Below are positions 1 through 11,523 of a DNA stretch of 64,000 nucleotides, piece after piece. The number at the start of each line of letters is the position of its first letter. Position 1 is the first letter of the stretch. Source of the DNA: Toxorhynchites rutilus septentrionalis. Taxonomy: Eukaryota; Arthropoda; Insecta; Diptera; Culicidae. The position numbers and the translations under genes were made by a program. The notes beneath the pieces were generated by a model. It made no database searches. It was given only the letters and a program-made list of their open reading frames with translations, and had not been told where the DNA came from. Location of the stretch: the NCBI RefSeq assembly GCF_029784135.1, contig NC_073744.1, positions 11,967,429-12,031,428 on the forward strand, written 5' to 3'.

Positions 1-1080
1 AAAATCGCTGATGAAAGAGCATAGCGTATAGGTCGGTACCTCAAAAAGGCACGGATCAGTATGAAATACGAGGTAAAATACCATAAACAACTTCTCATAA
101 TGTTATTTCAATACTCAAATAACCACAAACAACGTTGCTCAAGTATTACTTTGGTATTGAAATTATCAAATTTTGGTATTGAGAAGCTATTTTTCTCATT
201 TTTTTTTTGTATTATTCATTGCTAATTTACATCTTACATTAGGGTTGTACAAATCAAATTTCGGTATCAAGATCAAGATGAGGGACCCTTCAATATTTCC
301 TCTAGCTCGAGAAAGTACTTTTGAAAAAATATGCATAGTATGCTTTCTTGCAAAATTTACACTATGGTTCACATGCATTTTATGCATGTTAGCTGTTAGC
401 TATATAGGGGAGTTTGTTTGCATTAATTAAATTAATTATATTTAGAACTAAAATTCCGTCGAGTGACTATGAGAAACTAATATCCATTTGTTGTAAACGG
501 AAGCAAGGTTACTTGCGTTTTATATTCATATCAGTTAAAGTCAATGGAAACCATTTACTCTATAACCTTCTGAACTTCAGAATGTTTTAGAGGATCTATA
601 ACATCTGATGTTTATATAAACTCAGAGTCTGCATAGCTCGCGGACTCTATGAACTATTTTGGGTAAGTTTTCTTTCAATGGACATTGTACCAGTCGCGAG
701 TGGAATGGTAGATCAATTGGTCTGAACTTCAGAATGGGTTGGAACATCCGATATTTATATAAATTGAAACACAGTGTAGCACATTGATTCTTGGGTAGGC
801 TGTTAAATAAAATTAACAATTGAGTGATACCCTGTTTTTAAAGTAGTTTGATAAGTTTCCACCATTCGGGAAAGCTCTTCGTTTTGGAATTTTCAACAAA
901 ACACCGACCGATTGAACAAAATGGGAAAAACCGAATTACAACCTCGCCTGTCGTAGAAAAGAGAGATCGATCCAAGGTCGAATGATAAATGTAAGAAAAT
1001 AAAATTACATAAGGGATAGGAAGAGGGAGGGACAGATAATATTTATCATTGTAAATTTATTTTACATAAAATGGATAAAT
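1..1080. other. AT-rich intergenic or intronic sequence
   Basis: No coding region, RNA gene or recognisable repeat end was seen here. The short open frames have no family resemblance and are broken up by homopolymer runs. Confidence 0.5.
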
Positions 1081-1094
1081 AAAACTTGGGCACA

Positions 1095-1215
1095 CATATG
1101 AAAAAACTGGATAAAACTGGACGATATTCCAATAAACTGGAAGATTTTAGGGTTCAACTGGATGACTGGATAGAGAAAAAAAAAACTGGAAGAATCCAGT
1201 TTAAACTGGAACATT
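1095..1215. repeat. Cluster of ACTGGA words
   Basis: About eight copies of ACTGGA (mostly as AAACTGGA) occur in about 120 bases, one of them inverted as TCCAGTTT near 1196. The spacing is irregular, so this is not a simple satellite. It may be the end of an old element; no target-site duplication was found. Confidence 0.45.
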
Positions 1216-1928
1216 GGCAACGCTGTCTGTGACGGTCCGCCAGCAGTATTATGCCAAAATAATAACAGCTAAGTTCAGCAATTAGTATTTACATTTACCA
1301 GTTTCAGCCTCAGACTCAATTATTTAGAATTATTTCTAGATCAACATTTTAGTAGCAGATATTGGATGATAAAATATAGTTTCGTAGTTCAATTTTTTTC
1401 CAGCGCCATCCAATCATACGATGTAGTAATGTTGACTTGCAAACTTCTTATACTAATACTAATGCGACATAACTTGTTTGGGTCAGCATAAATGGATAGT
1501 GTACTTTTAGTTAGAGCAAATCTTTGAACTGGCTTGTCACAGTGGGCTTGGCGCTCTTCATACGCGATAAACAATCAACGAGTATTTAGTTTCTAAGTCT
1601 GAACTGAAGCTGAGATAAATGAGATAAGTTTTCTTTTTTTATACACACACATTATCTAAATTAATTCTTTAAAAGTGTTTTTTTCTTTAATTAATAGCTC
1701 CATTTCTTTTATTTTTCATGAAAAGTTGGTGTGATAAATAATTGAATATATGGATTTATCTCGGCTACCTTCTTAGGTTTCCCAAAAATAACTCTTTGCC
1801 GTTGTGATTGAACTTCGATAAACGTACATACGATAAATAATTGAATATAAGTCGGTTAAATTAATTTTACAGGTTTTTCTTCTCAGGATACCTCAGGAAT
1901 ATAATTTCTGCCGCGTGTCGTAACACGA

Positions 1929-2206
1929 AGTGCATCCGTGGCCGAGTGGTTGGCGTCTCACATTATCATGCCGGGTGTTCGGGTTCGATTCCCGTTCTGG
2001 CCGGAGGATGTTTCGTCAAAGAAATTTCCGTCGACTTGCACTGTGGTCACGCGTATTCAAGAGCTTGCCCCTCGGAATACATTCAAGACGTGTTATTTGG
2101 CTTAAGAAATCTCAACGAAGTATTAATAAATGACGCTAGTTAATGCATACGTTGAGACGGCAAAAGTTCCACAGAGAACGTTAACGCCATTCAAGAAGAA
2201 GAAGCC
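1929..2206 (+). mobile_element. tRNA-derived SINE with perfect 13-bp target-site duplication
   Basis: The head is tRNA-like, with an RNA polymerase III A box TGGCCGAGTGG at 1939-1949 and a B box GGTTCGATTCC at 1982-1992. A tRNA-unrelated body follows, ending in an AAGAAGAAGAAG tail. The insertion is flanked by an exact direct repeat TGTCGTAACACGA at 1916-1928 and 2207-2219, which is proof of target-primed insertion. Two more copies of the family lie on the minus strand near 13 kb and 46 kb. This is not a working tRNA gene: the acceptor stem does not close and the copy is embedded in a repeat body. tRNA-related SINEs of this kind are known in mosquitoes; I do not assign a family name. Confidence 0.9.
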
Positions 2207-2218
2207 TGTCGTAACACG

Positions 2219-2601
2219 AGATTTTAGGGTTTCGTTTCGTCGAATGGTCATTAGTTTGCGTTTACATAATCACATCACTTACCTCAGTGAATCCTAATTT
2301 CTACCTCTCCCTACTAACAACTATCCCTTCCATGATAAGCGCTAGGCAACCACACTGTAGAGGCGACCCTTCTGGCCTTCGGGCGGCGAATATCATACTA
2401 ACATTCCTTCCCTTCCCCTGGTGACTGTAAGGACGTGGCCGGCGTCGTTATTGACCATTTACAACTCGAATCGCCGAAAATTGCACAACGAGAATGATTT
2501 GCTACTCCCAAGCGTCATTCTGTGTGTTATTTGTGCAATTTGGATGGTTCAGGTCAATCACGGAGAGTAAGTACGAAGTGTACAGTCTACCCAAGCTCAA
2601 G
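2219..2601 (+). mobile_element. Dispersed non-LTR retrotransposon tail, copy 1
   Basis: This stretch recurs on the minus strand at about 15472-15743 and 63575-63958. All three copies share a short frame ending in RGDPSGL-type residues and LTFLPFPW before a TGA, then a common 3' part that ends in CAAGCTCAAGCTC, a short-repeat tail typical of some non-LTR retrotransposons. No reverse transcriptase domain is present in any copy, so these are 5'-truncated ends or a SINE-like derivative. The start abuts the 3' duplication of the SINE just upstream. Confidence 0.65.
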
Positions 2602-2639
2602 CTCAATGGAAAACCTCAAACAATCGGCAGATTTACATG

Positions 2640-2952
2640 TTAATAATTTGTAACATTGCCACTTCGGTTTATAGCCTGGAACATTCGTGTTGACATACTA
2701 TTAACTACATTCTGAAAAACGGGTTTCTCGATATTTTCACATGTCTTCGATATTGCGGCCTTAAGCCTATCAATCGTTGCGTACCGCTTTCCCTCAGTGT
2801 AGATTCTGCGTACAAGGATCCCCTCTAGGATTTTCAACAAGATTCAAGTCTGGAAAGTGAGCTTGCCAGTCCAAAAAAATAAGTTTGTTGTCCTTAATCC
2901 ATTGCTTAGTTTCCTTGCTGATATGAATAGTGCAATTCCAAATGAAATCGAA
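2640..2952 (-). pseudogene. Tc1/Tc3-type transposase, C-terminal fragment, frameshifted
   Basis: Reading the minus strand gives a stretch with NCTIHISKETKQW and LDWQAHFPDLNLVEN, the Tc1/mariner pattern around the last catalytic acidic residue (family form SPDLNPIEN; the E of VEN is kept). Then comes a frameshift, and LVRRIYTEGKRY, ISKTCENIEK and a terminal NRSGNVTNY stop, the usual end of Tc3-like transposases. Only about the last 100 residues survive, so it cannot be active. Its upstream end runs directly into the terminal sequence of the foldback repeat that follows, so the foldback inserted in or recombined with this transposon. Confidence in the family is high; the exact subfamily is uncertain. 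Confidence 0.82.
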
Positions 2953-4135
2953 CTAAACATGCAGATTTTAAAAACTTGATTCGAACGAAAGTTCGCATTG
3001 CGTTTGGGTTGGATGAAATATTTTCCACAGCATTTGGGAAATTTTTGACTCAAGTGTAACTTTTGAAAAGGGCGTATCGATTTTAGTAAGAGAAATCTTT
3101 GATAATTTATATCTCAAAAACTATGAGTCGTACCGAAATAGTGTCTTAGAAAGAGTTATAGTGTATTGATGTTAAAACGTGAAAAAAATATACACTGGAG
3201 AAAAAAGTACACTTTTTTTTATTTACAAAAAAAAACTTTAATTTGCAATACCTAAAATACAATTTTTTCATATAAAATAGAAGTCATGTAGAAAATTAAA
3301 AAAATTGAGTACAAGATGGTAAAACTATTTTTGACGAACTTTGTGGAACATCCAATTTTTATGAATTTTCGAAACTCCTAATTTTGGTATGTTAACAATC
3401 ATTTTCAGCAGCACTTTATGAATCCTGATGCGAATTAAAACAAAAAAGCTCTCTATCAATCTCCTTCTAAATGCAGCCATTCTCGAGATATTTAAAAACA
3501 TATTTCTAATTTATTGTTTTTTTTTAATAGTAAATTTTCTTTATTTTTCGTATTTTTTTATTTTTCGTCAAAAATGGTTTTACCATCTTGGACTCATTTT
3601 TAAATTTTTTTTCATGACTTCTATTTTATATGAAAAAACTAAAAAAAAAAATAAAAAATACATAGATAAATTTAAAAGAAAAATTAAAATTGAAAAAGAC
3701 AATAAATTAGAAATATTTTTTCAAATATCTCGAGAATGGCTGCATTTAAAAGGAGATTGATGAAGAGCTTTCTTTATTTTAAATCACATCAGGATTCATA
3801 ATTTGTGGCTCAAAATGATTGTTAACATACAAAAATTCGAAGTCTATAAAATTCATAAAAAATCGATGTTTCACAAAGTTCGCCAAAAATAGTTTTACCA
3901 TCTTGAACACATATTTTAAATTTTCTTCATGACTTCTATTTTATATGGAAAAAAATAAATAATATGTATTTTAGATATTGTAAATTAATGTTTTTTTTTA
4001 TGTAAATAAAAAAAAGTACTAATTATTTTTCTCAGTGTATATTTTTTCACGTTTGGACATCAATACTTTATAACTCTTTCTAAGACACTTTTTCGGTAGG
4101 ACTCATAGTTATTGAGATATAAATTATTAAAGATT
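2935..4135. repeat. Large foldback (palindromic) element, copy 1
   Basis: Two arms mirror each other about a centre near 3605. The block with AATCTTTGATAATTTATATC and the neighbouring GAGTCGTACCGAAATA words near 3090-3230 return inverted at 4010-4135. The block with CAAGATGGTAAAACTATTTT and GACGAACTTTGTGGAACAT near 3310-3480 returns inverted at 3720-3920, and a third, partial copy of the CCATCTTGGAC block sits in the centre at 3570-3640. The right outer arm is missing. Copies occur at 14270-14830 and 39428-41040. The interior holds no transposase; the long AT-rich frame inside is a by-product. Confidence 0.75.
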
Positions 4136-4138
4136 GCG

Positions 4139-4230
4139 TGGTCATCCCGATTCACTATCGACAAAATCTTGCGCGGTCATTCCGAGCCACTATAAACAAA
4201 ACCATGCATGGTCGATTCGATCGCTGTCGA
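4139..4230 (+). repeat. Short array of a GGTCATCCCGAT-like word
   Basis: Three degenerate copies (TGGTCATCCCGATTC, GCGGTCATTCCGAGCC, ATGGTCGATTCGATCG) lie 31-37 bases apart. They resemble the CGGTCGTCCCGATCCG words of the tandem array at 7236-7555. Function unknown. Confidence 0.5.
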
Positions 4231-4924
4231 TTTATGAAAATGCAGTCACCAGTGTCATCCAGTTATCATCCCGGATCGTTGCCGAATGAGAACAACGAAT
4301 ATATCCTATGGAGATCTGCTGATGGCAGTGTGTTGTGGATAAATTTAAAATGTTTTAATAACATATTTCAACCACCTTTGGGATGTACAGCACGGACTCG
4401 ATTATATACCGTCTTCGATTTCATTTCACTGTATATAGTATATAGTTTTCACACATTTTTCGTTTTTTGATTATGAAAAAAGGTTTAATTTTTGATTCAT
4501 TTCCTTAACACTAGAATGATCGAAACTTATCATATACCTATATTGCAAAAAATCAGTCAAAATGACTCTGATGTGTTAAGAAATTTATTTTCAATATTTT
4601 TATATCATTTACAGTTACATAACAAGTTATTAGTGAATATTAACAATAAATATATTATTTTACTTTAAAAAATCATTTCTGGACTATTTATGTATTATCT
4701 TTCCATGTGTTTTTTTTTAATTACTTCAATAAATTTTTACATATTCATGCTTAGAATCTAGAATTGCTACTCTTTTATTTAGTCCGCTTTTATATACTGT
4801 GAGAACACAATTCTCTGATTTACATAACACAGTTGAAAAACGAGGCATGTTATCTTCCGTTTGATAAGCTGATTTGGATAGTTCCCTTTTGTTTCCTCTA
4901 ATGGTTCGAACTGAATTTTTTTTT

Positions 4925-6132
4925 CCGTAGGATTACGTCTTTCGGGAACATATTGGGGTACAAATTGAAAATCGAGAATCGAGCACATCGCGAAAATTGT
5001 CCAATTTCAAACGCTTATTGCTCAGTCCTTTCATGATGGATTGATGAAATTTTTGCATCAATCGATTTCGGCGCTCCATAACATTTTTTTTTATATTGAA
5101 GAAAATAATATGTGTCATGCAACTGACTATTGAACAATTGAAAAATCTCAACCCCTTTCCTAACGGAAATACCCACTTCTGATTGGTCGAAATTGACGAC
5201 ACATGCGGCGGTTCCCTAACAAAGACATCAAAACCAAGCTGCCTAGGGGAAATCGGCATTGCAAATACATGAAAGTAGGGGGAGCTTTTGCTCCCGCCGA
5301 GATGTGTTCCCAAACAGAGACATCACAACCAAGCTGCCTGATGGAAATCGGCATTGGAAATACATGAAAGTCGGGGGCATTATTATATTGCAAGTAAGAA
5401 GAGTGATACAAATAATTCTAGCAAATAAAATTTAATTTTTTTTTTGTTGGTTGCTTCGTGAAACTCCATATCAATGTCCGATCGTGTATTGTGAAAAATT
5501 TAGCACAAGGGTAGGTGTAAAATTGTATACGATAGCCGTTGTGTTAACCCTTTCCCGTACAACATAGAGTCTCACTACATATAGTACATATAGTATCAGG
5601 TGTACATATAGTATTAGGTATTGTTAGTTCAATTAAAATTCGCATTCGGTTGAATAAAGAATCAGAAAGTAAAAATTATAAAAGAAAATTACCTTTCCCA
5701 TTTCAAATATATTTTCGCTATATTAAAGTAACATGTTGTTACTGATAAGAAAAATTGATAATTGTGTTCGGTATTAATAATTATCTTATATTACATTGGT
5801 GATTTTTTTTTCTTTATTTCATCAATATATATCACAAGAGGCATCTCGTCTAGGATCATAGAGGGCGGTTCTCATCATATCTCGTTCCACTTCGGTATCC
5901 TTTATCTGATACGCACCATCCAACGACTGTTTATCATCCTTCTGTCATCATCACCCGTTAAACACTGGTGGAATGAACAAACAATACCCAACAACCAAGC
6001 AAAACGGCCCTTTTCAGGTCCACCTAATCATTATCAAAGAGTTTAACGATGTAATTAGTCAAAATCAACAGATAACCTAACGGAATCCTACGTCAATTAT
6101 GCGGTCGTGTCTTGTACACAACCCTCCTGTGA
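4925..6132 (+). mobile_element. Hairpin-ended histone-type element, subfamily I, copy 1
   Basis: The left end has CCGTAGGATTACGTC (family form GACGTAGGATTACGTC, a 6-bp hairpin). The right end has CCTACGTCAATTATGCGG, an imperfect hairpin (GTCGTGTC...TACACAAC) and CCTCCTGTGAC. A near-collinear copy lies inverted at 29837-31258, where it is interrupted by a hAT MITE. In order, the element holds a CCAAT-type GATTGG near 5179, 1.7 units of a 95-bp minisatellite (about 5215-5370), an AT-rich body, and a histone-type mRNA 3' stem-loop with a downstream AAAGAGTTTA element (6006-6045). No intact protein is encoded. It sits inside the TA-flanked element 4388-7168. Confidence 0.75.
6006..6045 (+). promoter_or_regulatory. 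Histone-type 3' stem-loop and downstream element
   Basis: GGCCCTTTTCAGGTCC at 6006-6021 closely matches the replication-dependent histone mRNA stem-loop (six-base stem, four-base UUUC loop). Fifteen bases on comes ATCAAAGAGTTTAA, like the purine-rich histone downstream element that pairs with U7 snRNA. One stem position is changed (GGTCC for GGGCC). No histone reading frame was recognised just upstream, so this is a captured or decayed 3' processing signal. Confidence 0.7.
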
Positions 6133-7235
6133 CTTTTTTTTTGTTAATATTTTTGTCGCGAGTGACATGCTAGGGAAAATTGGTTGTGATATTTCTTGAA
6201 CATTTTGTAAATGGCTTGACAAGTTTCAGAACAACTTGTTTACTGAGAAGCATTGATGATATTTCCCCAATTAAGAAAAAAACCATTCAATCCTTCATTC
6301 CAATTGTATGCCAAGTTTATTGAGATTATTATGCATATACTGTGAAAATCTGCATCTGGTTTTTGTCGAAAATAATTGCTCGTAAACTGTAATATTTTGC
6401 TTGACTATTCTCAATATTCTCAAAGCTCCACAAGCATTTAAAATCCTAATAGCTGCACATATTTCAGATAATTCTGTTGTTCAATCATTCCTCAAAATTC
6501 AGCAGTCTACATTTGTGTGTTTTTTTTTTATATGCTTGATAATATTGTTAACTATTATCAACGAGATAAATCCATTTACCATAATGATCGTTTTTGCGTT
6601 ATCTATTGAACTTTTTTTCTGTTTCGGGCTCTGTTTGCCTTGAACTGGCTCTAATTCAAAACTTACGCTACGTAGGACAATTAGGTTGCTTTCATTCGAA
6701 AGATAAGAAAATTTTATACAGGATACAGTTGTGAAACTTCCAAACTAGTGGAATTAAGTAACATTTTTGGAGTGAAAAATTTCAAAATTTGTGGTGTTAC
6801 TTTAATTTTACCAAAATATTTCTATCAACCACATTGAAGTTCTCTAATTGCTTTACAATTTGTTCTTTGACACACAACTTGTATCTTTTTTCAATTTCGC
6901 GGCAATATCATTCTAAACAATTTCTGGTGGATCTTCAACTAAAATATGCCAAAATCACGATTTTGGCATTTTTCATTGTACTCATAATCGTCAATTAGCT
7001 TTCACTTAAACGTTGAAATATTCCATTTTCTCTCGAAATAAGTCATACTTGAAATTAAAAAAAAAAAAATTTTTAATCGCATATAATCGAGTCTAAAATT
7101 GTATATAATCGAACCATATATAATCGAATCACATAGAATCGAGTCTGTATATAATCGAGTCCGACCTGTATATGATGATGGGTGTATTTATGAGGTTTAA
7201 CTAACAAAATATCGAGTCAAGTCTTGTTCTCCATA

Positions 7236-7555
7236 CGGTCGTCCCGAGCCGAACTTGTTCTGCACTTTCGTCCTGATCCGCATTTAATTTTACTTCCATT
7301 TTTACACAGCACGGTCGTCCCGATCTGCACTCTTACCATTATATTTTTTTTCTACGGTCGTTCCGATCCGTACTTGTTCTGCGCGGTCGTCCTGATCCGC
7401 ATATAATCTTACTTTCATTAGTACACAGCACAGTTGTCCCGATCCGCACTCTTATCATTATAATTTTTTCTACGGTCGTCCCGAACCGTACCTTTTCTAC
7501 TTTTTTCCTTCACGTGGAGTACTTTTTTTCTGCGCGGTCGTCCCGATCAAATCTT
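7236..7555 (+). repeat. 118-bp tandem repeat of CGGTCGTCCCGATCCG words
   Basis: The core word occurs near 7236, 7263, 7312, 7354, 7382, 7430, 7472 and 7534. The first three positions recur 118-119 bases later (7236 to 7354 to 7472; 7263 to 7382; 7312 to 7430), so three words make one higher-order unit. About 2.7 units are present. It is much more GC-rich than its surroundings. No protein is evident. Confidence 0.8.
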
Positions 7556-7569
7556 CACAAGCAAAAAAT

Positions 7570-8080
7570 CCACAAGCATATTGAATGAATTCAACAACAA
7601 AGCGACTTTTACTCCGAATTCTGGAGAACTTCAAGCGGTCTGAATACACTAGGGAGTTCAAATGATTGTGACATTGTATTTTTATTGTTGGGCCTATACT
7701 ATACAACACATTATCCTATATTTTTCAAACGACCACTTCACAAATCGAAGATTTTCCGGTCACATACCGTTTCAATAAGTAGCTCTGTGGATATGGTGTG
7801 AGTTACAACCAAAACTACAAAACTGAAATGAACAATTTGGAAGAACTGGGGCTGCATTCACTCAGTCAACGGTTTATCAAGTCAACTATCATTTCAAACC
7901 CGATAAAACATAGTTCGCAGTTCCGCAATATATTCTTTGTTCACACCTACTGAAATGAACCTCAAAACCCCAAGGCAGGTTTAATGAAATGCGCTGTATA
8001 ACAATACCACTTAGAATAAACGCTGAATATTGTCCCGATGAGATAGTTGAGAATTTTCAAAGAGCTTGCGACGTTGCTTT
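7570..8080. other. Unassigned intronic sequence
   Basis: I see nothing assignable here apart from general AT-richness. Confidence 0.4.
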
Positions 8081-8084
8081 TTGG

Positions 8085-8253
8085 GTGACGCATTTTTTTT
8101 TCCAAATTTCGAAAAACTGACAGTGACAAAAATGCAGTGTAAACTACAATACACTCTAAACTACTTCTACCCAAATTTTCAAGAGAATATACCCAATGTG
8201 TGGTGTTCTATAATGTTTTTTTCCGTGATGCAATTTGATGTGGGACACCTTTT
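8085..8253. mobile_element. Solo end of a DD37E-mariner relative
   Basis: TTCCAAATTTCGAAAAACTG near 8100 and the end TTCCGTGATGCAATTTGATG (8221-8240) followed by GGGACACCTTTTA match the 5' leader and terminal inverted repeat of the complete element at 11524-12811. Only this end is present, so it is a truncated relic or a deletion derivative. Confidence 0.7.
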
Positions 8254-8479
8254 AATTCTTGATTGCCTACATTTAATTTTTTTTTTCAATTTTGTAGACT
8301 AGAATACTGCCCTAATTCGAGGTTCCTACCAACAAACAATGTAATAAAGGCTTACTTTCAACAGCCTGTCGGATTTATCAAACTTCAGTTATTCAATCTT
8401 CGCAACGGTTTACGCTGCCATAAACTGTCAAATTTCATAATTTCCACTTTCTATCTCGGACTCCGCGATCAACACACAT

Positions 8480-10150
8480 CGAATTGAATTTTTACGAGCG
8501 CCGTTTGCGAAGCGATTCCCATCGCCACCATGACACCAATGGACAGACACTAAATCCAACGCCTACTGACTTTGCAGACTTTGCACACAACAGCGCCCAG
8601 CGCCGATCGCCTAATTAGCCCGGTGTCAAGATAAAATTTTTCACCGCGCCATCCGTAATTAACCAACCGGCCAACCATTTATTTTATCGGGAGGAGAAGG
8701 CGCGTGGCGCGTGGTTTTAATAATATTCCAAAACTGTTAACCAATCGATAAGTCGTAAAACTGCCGTTCGTTGTTCGGCTAGATTCGTGTTTGGGGCCAT
8801 ACGTATTCTCAACGTCTCCATCGCCTCTCGGTGGTGGTTCCCTTCAGTGCATTTTTTTCTTTCGTTCATTCTCATTAAAATTCATCCGAATGTCTGTCAG
8901 TCCGGCCCGTTTCCATCTTTATTGCCATCCGTCGATGGTCTCTATTTTAATATCCTCACGCCGCTTTGATATTGACCAATCGAGCGTTTTAGTCCCAACC
9001 TCTCACTCGCAATGATTATTTATGACCTGTGTGGAGTTTGGGGTCCACGGGGAAAGAGGGTGGGAAGCAGCCAGCCGACAAGCGGTTTGTAACCTGATCC
9101 AGTTCGAATGCCTTCCGCCTTCCGCCTTCCGCCGAGTGGGAATCACTTCGAATAGCAATTGACGGGGATCTGGCCGACTTGTTCACGCGTAGGATCAGAA
9201 AATTGAATCTTTCACCGACCCGAAACATTGGGGAGGAAAGTTCCGATAGCACCCAAAAAAAAAAAATGAGATGAGGAAATTGAGAGCAACGCTTCCGAAC
9301 GCGGACGAAGAAAGAGGGGTGTCGGTCCTTCAGGAAAGCGACGTCAATAATCGTAAAAAGCACTAATTGAGTATCGGTTGGAGGAAAACCGATCCGAGCC
9401 CGACATTGTACCACCCATTCCGCTCTCCACAGCCCTCCAGGATGGATGGCGAAGTTGATAGCACACAGCGGAATAGAATAACATTTATTCTGTCAGATTG
9501 TTTGCACAAAAGCAATTGCAGAACGAAAACAAACGGTTCGCTGTGCCGTGCATATATATGCAAGCATCCGCGGATTTTTTTTTTTGTTTTTAAATAATAT
9601 TATCGTAACGTCAATGATTTCCTTTATTTACTGTATATTCGATATTCCAACGTAAACGTTACTCTGCAATCCCGAACACCACGCTTTCCGTGCAGATTTA
9701 CGACCGAATCACAAACTCGAAAATAAAAAGACATCGCTAAAACCGGGGAATGAATGGGAGTGTCTCCAGCGGAACATTATTAAATTAAACGACCTCAGAC
9801 GTGACCGCGAGGACGGCACGGCGTTCGCGAGAGAGTGACACCACAGAGAAGTGGATTACGGGCGCACACTATGCGAACGCAGCAGCAGTTTTAACTTCCC
9901 GTTTGCGCTGGAAGTGGCTTTCACTCGCAGAAAACCACGTCATTTCCCCCCAGTGTGCTGCGAAAGAATATTCTTCTGGTGACCCCCCAGCCTTCGGTTG
10001 ATGATGATTTAATCGAATTTCCCAAAATCTGTAGCCATCGTTTTCGCAGCGGTTTGCTTCGTTGTTTCCGAAGCCGCGGGGCAAATCGCCTGAAGGAAAC
10101 ACAAATTTGATGGCAGTTTAAACAAGACGGGTGGATGTTACGTTTTTTTT
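8480..10150. other. Low-repeat, GC-richer island
   Basis: This island lacks recognisable repeats and is richer in G+C than its flanks. It is likely original host intron or regulatory sequence. Several open frames overlap on both strands, but none has a recognisable domain or convincing splice sites. A GGTCCACGGGGAAAGAGG stretch near 9038 looks collagen-like over three codons only. Confidence 0.4.
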
Positions 10151-10499
10151 GAGAGTTTCTTGGCTCCAATTTAGGAAGGAAGTACAGCATTCGGAGTTGA
10201 AATAATAAACAACCATTACGTAAACATCACAAATCGAGCGTTGTTCAAGTTTTTTTCAATAAGCTAACGTTTGACTACGCGGAAATATTTTTAACACCTT
10301 ACTTTTTCAATGGTCACACGAGCCATTTGAGCAACTTTGCATACTCGATATCTCCAAAAAAAAAATCTGGATGACTTTTTGAACAGATCGTGGTTTTTTC
10401 CTCAAACTTTTATAAAAACTGTAACAGTATGAGACGCGCATTTTTTTTTTAATTTTCATTTTAACAATTTTTTTGAATTTGTTTGAATTTTTTCAATAA

Positions 10500-10660
10500 A
10501 AATGCAAACAATTTTCAGTCTTAAACCAAAATTTTGTAGGTCTTATGGTTTTTGAGATAGAAATTTTTGTTATTTGAATATAATAATATATTTGACCTAG
10601 AAGAAGACCTCAAAATTTGGTCGAAGAATGAAATCTAGAAAATTGTTTTTTCATTCAAAA
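10500..10660. repeat. Small inverted repeat (ACCAAAATTTTGTAGGTC family)
   Basis: ACCAAAATTTTGTAGGTCTT near 10526 is mirrored by GACCTCAAAATTTGGTCG near 10605, with longer arms ending in CAATTTTC and GAAAATTG. The same motif forms another inverted pair at 17470-17635 and occurs singly near 62680, so it is a dispersed MITE-like family. Confidence 0.55.
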
Positions 10661-10924
10661 ATGTCAGGATCAAGTGTCAATGTGAAATGTCAAAAGAGAT
10701 TCAATAATGAGGAGGGGAAAAAAGTGTTACTTTTCATATAACAATCCACTATATGGTGAAAGTATTGTTTTAAAATGCGAAAATGATCGAATTAAATAAA
10801 ATGAACGAATTACAATGTTTTATCAATTAATGCTAGCGTTTAAAATCATAAGAGCCCAACTGACATTTCGGTAGATAGTGAAATTTCAGTATTATTCGCT
10901 TATAAAATTCTCTAAACTCAATCG

Positions 10925-10982
10925 TAATTTATTTATTTAGTATTTATTTAGTTATTTATTTATTTATTTATTTGTTTTTTTT

Positions 10983-11037
<55 letters not shown>

Positions 11038-11038
11038 T
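10925..11038 (+). repeat. (ATTT)n microsatellite
   Basis: About 28 tandem copies of a TTTA tetramer, interrupted by a short T run near 10975. Confidence 0.95.
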
Positions 11039-11523
11039 AGTCAACAGGTAAAATGACCATCGCATGACACAAAGATTCAAACTTACAGTACACATATTCA
11101 ATAAAAATTATACGAAAGCAACTCTTAGTTTCACAACGCCAAACATCTGAAGGTTCGGCACATCCTCCGCATGGGCTCGTGAAAACCTTAATTGGTTTGT
11201 GAGAGACGGTTGCACAAGAACTCAATTTACTTTTCACTAAATGTTAGAATTTTATGATTCTGAACAGTAGAATTGTACCATTAACTTTTTTTCTTTCAAC
11301 AAAACAATGAATTACCCAAATTACAACAGTTATTTCAATTCTAGTTCGGTCACAAAGGTAAATAAACAAAACCCGAGTTCGGAAAACGTTTGCTCCTTTT
11401 ATAGGAGAAACGTCTGACAGCATGGGAAAAAAATGCAAGGAATGTTTTTCTCAAGCCAAATGCACTTGAAAAATAGATTCGATTGACTCCGCATGGCCTA
11501 GCTTCTAACGAATTTCGTCAATA

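Larger units (their letters stand above)
4388..7168. mobile_element. TA-flanked terminal-inverted-repeat element, copy 1, with a nested element
   Basis: The left end CAGCACGGACTCGATTATAT and the right end, inverted, CAGGTCGGACTCGATTATAT form terminal inverted repeats flanked by TA at 4386-4387 and 7169-7170. Further ATATAATCGA words sit inside the right end. A second, shorter copy lies at 15959-16708 and shares internal sequence (the GTTTCGGGCTCTGTTTGCCT block near 6625, also near 16240). TA flanks and such ends are typical of the Tc1/mariner/pogo group, but no transposase is encoded. Most of the excess length over copy 2 is the hairpin-ended element at 4925-6132. Confidence 0.75.

Noticed and set aside
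1931..2003. A tRNA-Ser or tRNA-Leu gene
   Set aside because: The acceptor stem does not pair, and the same head is found in two other copies attached to the same body with target-site duplications, so it is a SINE.
3428..3760. 110-codon open frame rich in Phe, Ile and Lys
   Set aside because: It lies inside the foldback element and is made of homopolymer A/T; no start context or domain.
9030..9075. A further collagen exon (GGTCCACGGGGAAAGAGG)
   Set aside because: Only a few glycine codons fit the register and no splice acceptor precedes it.
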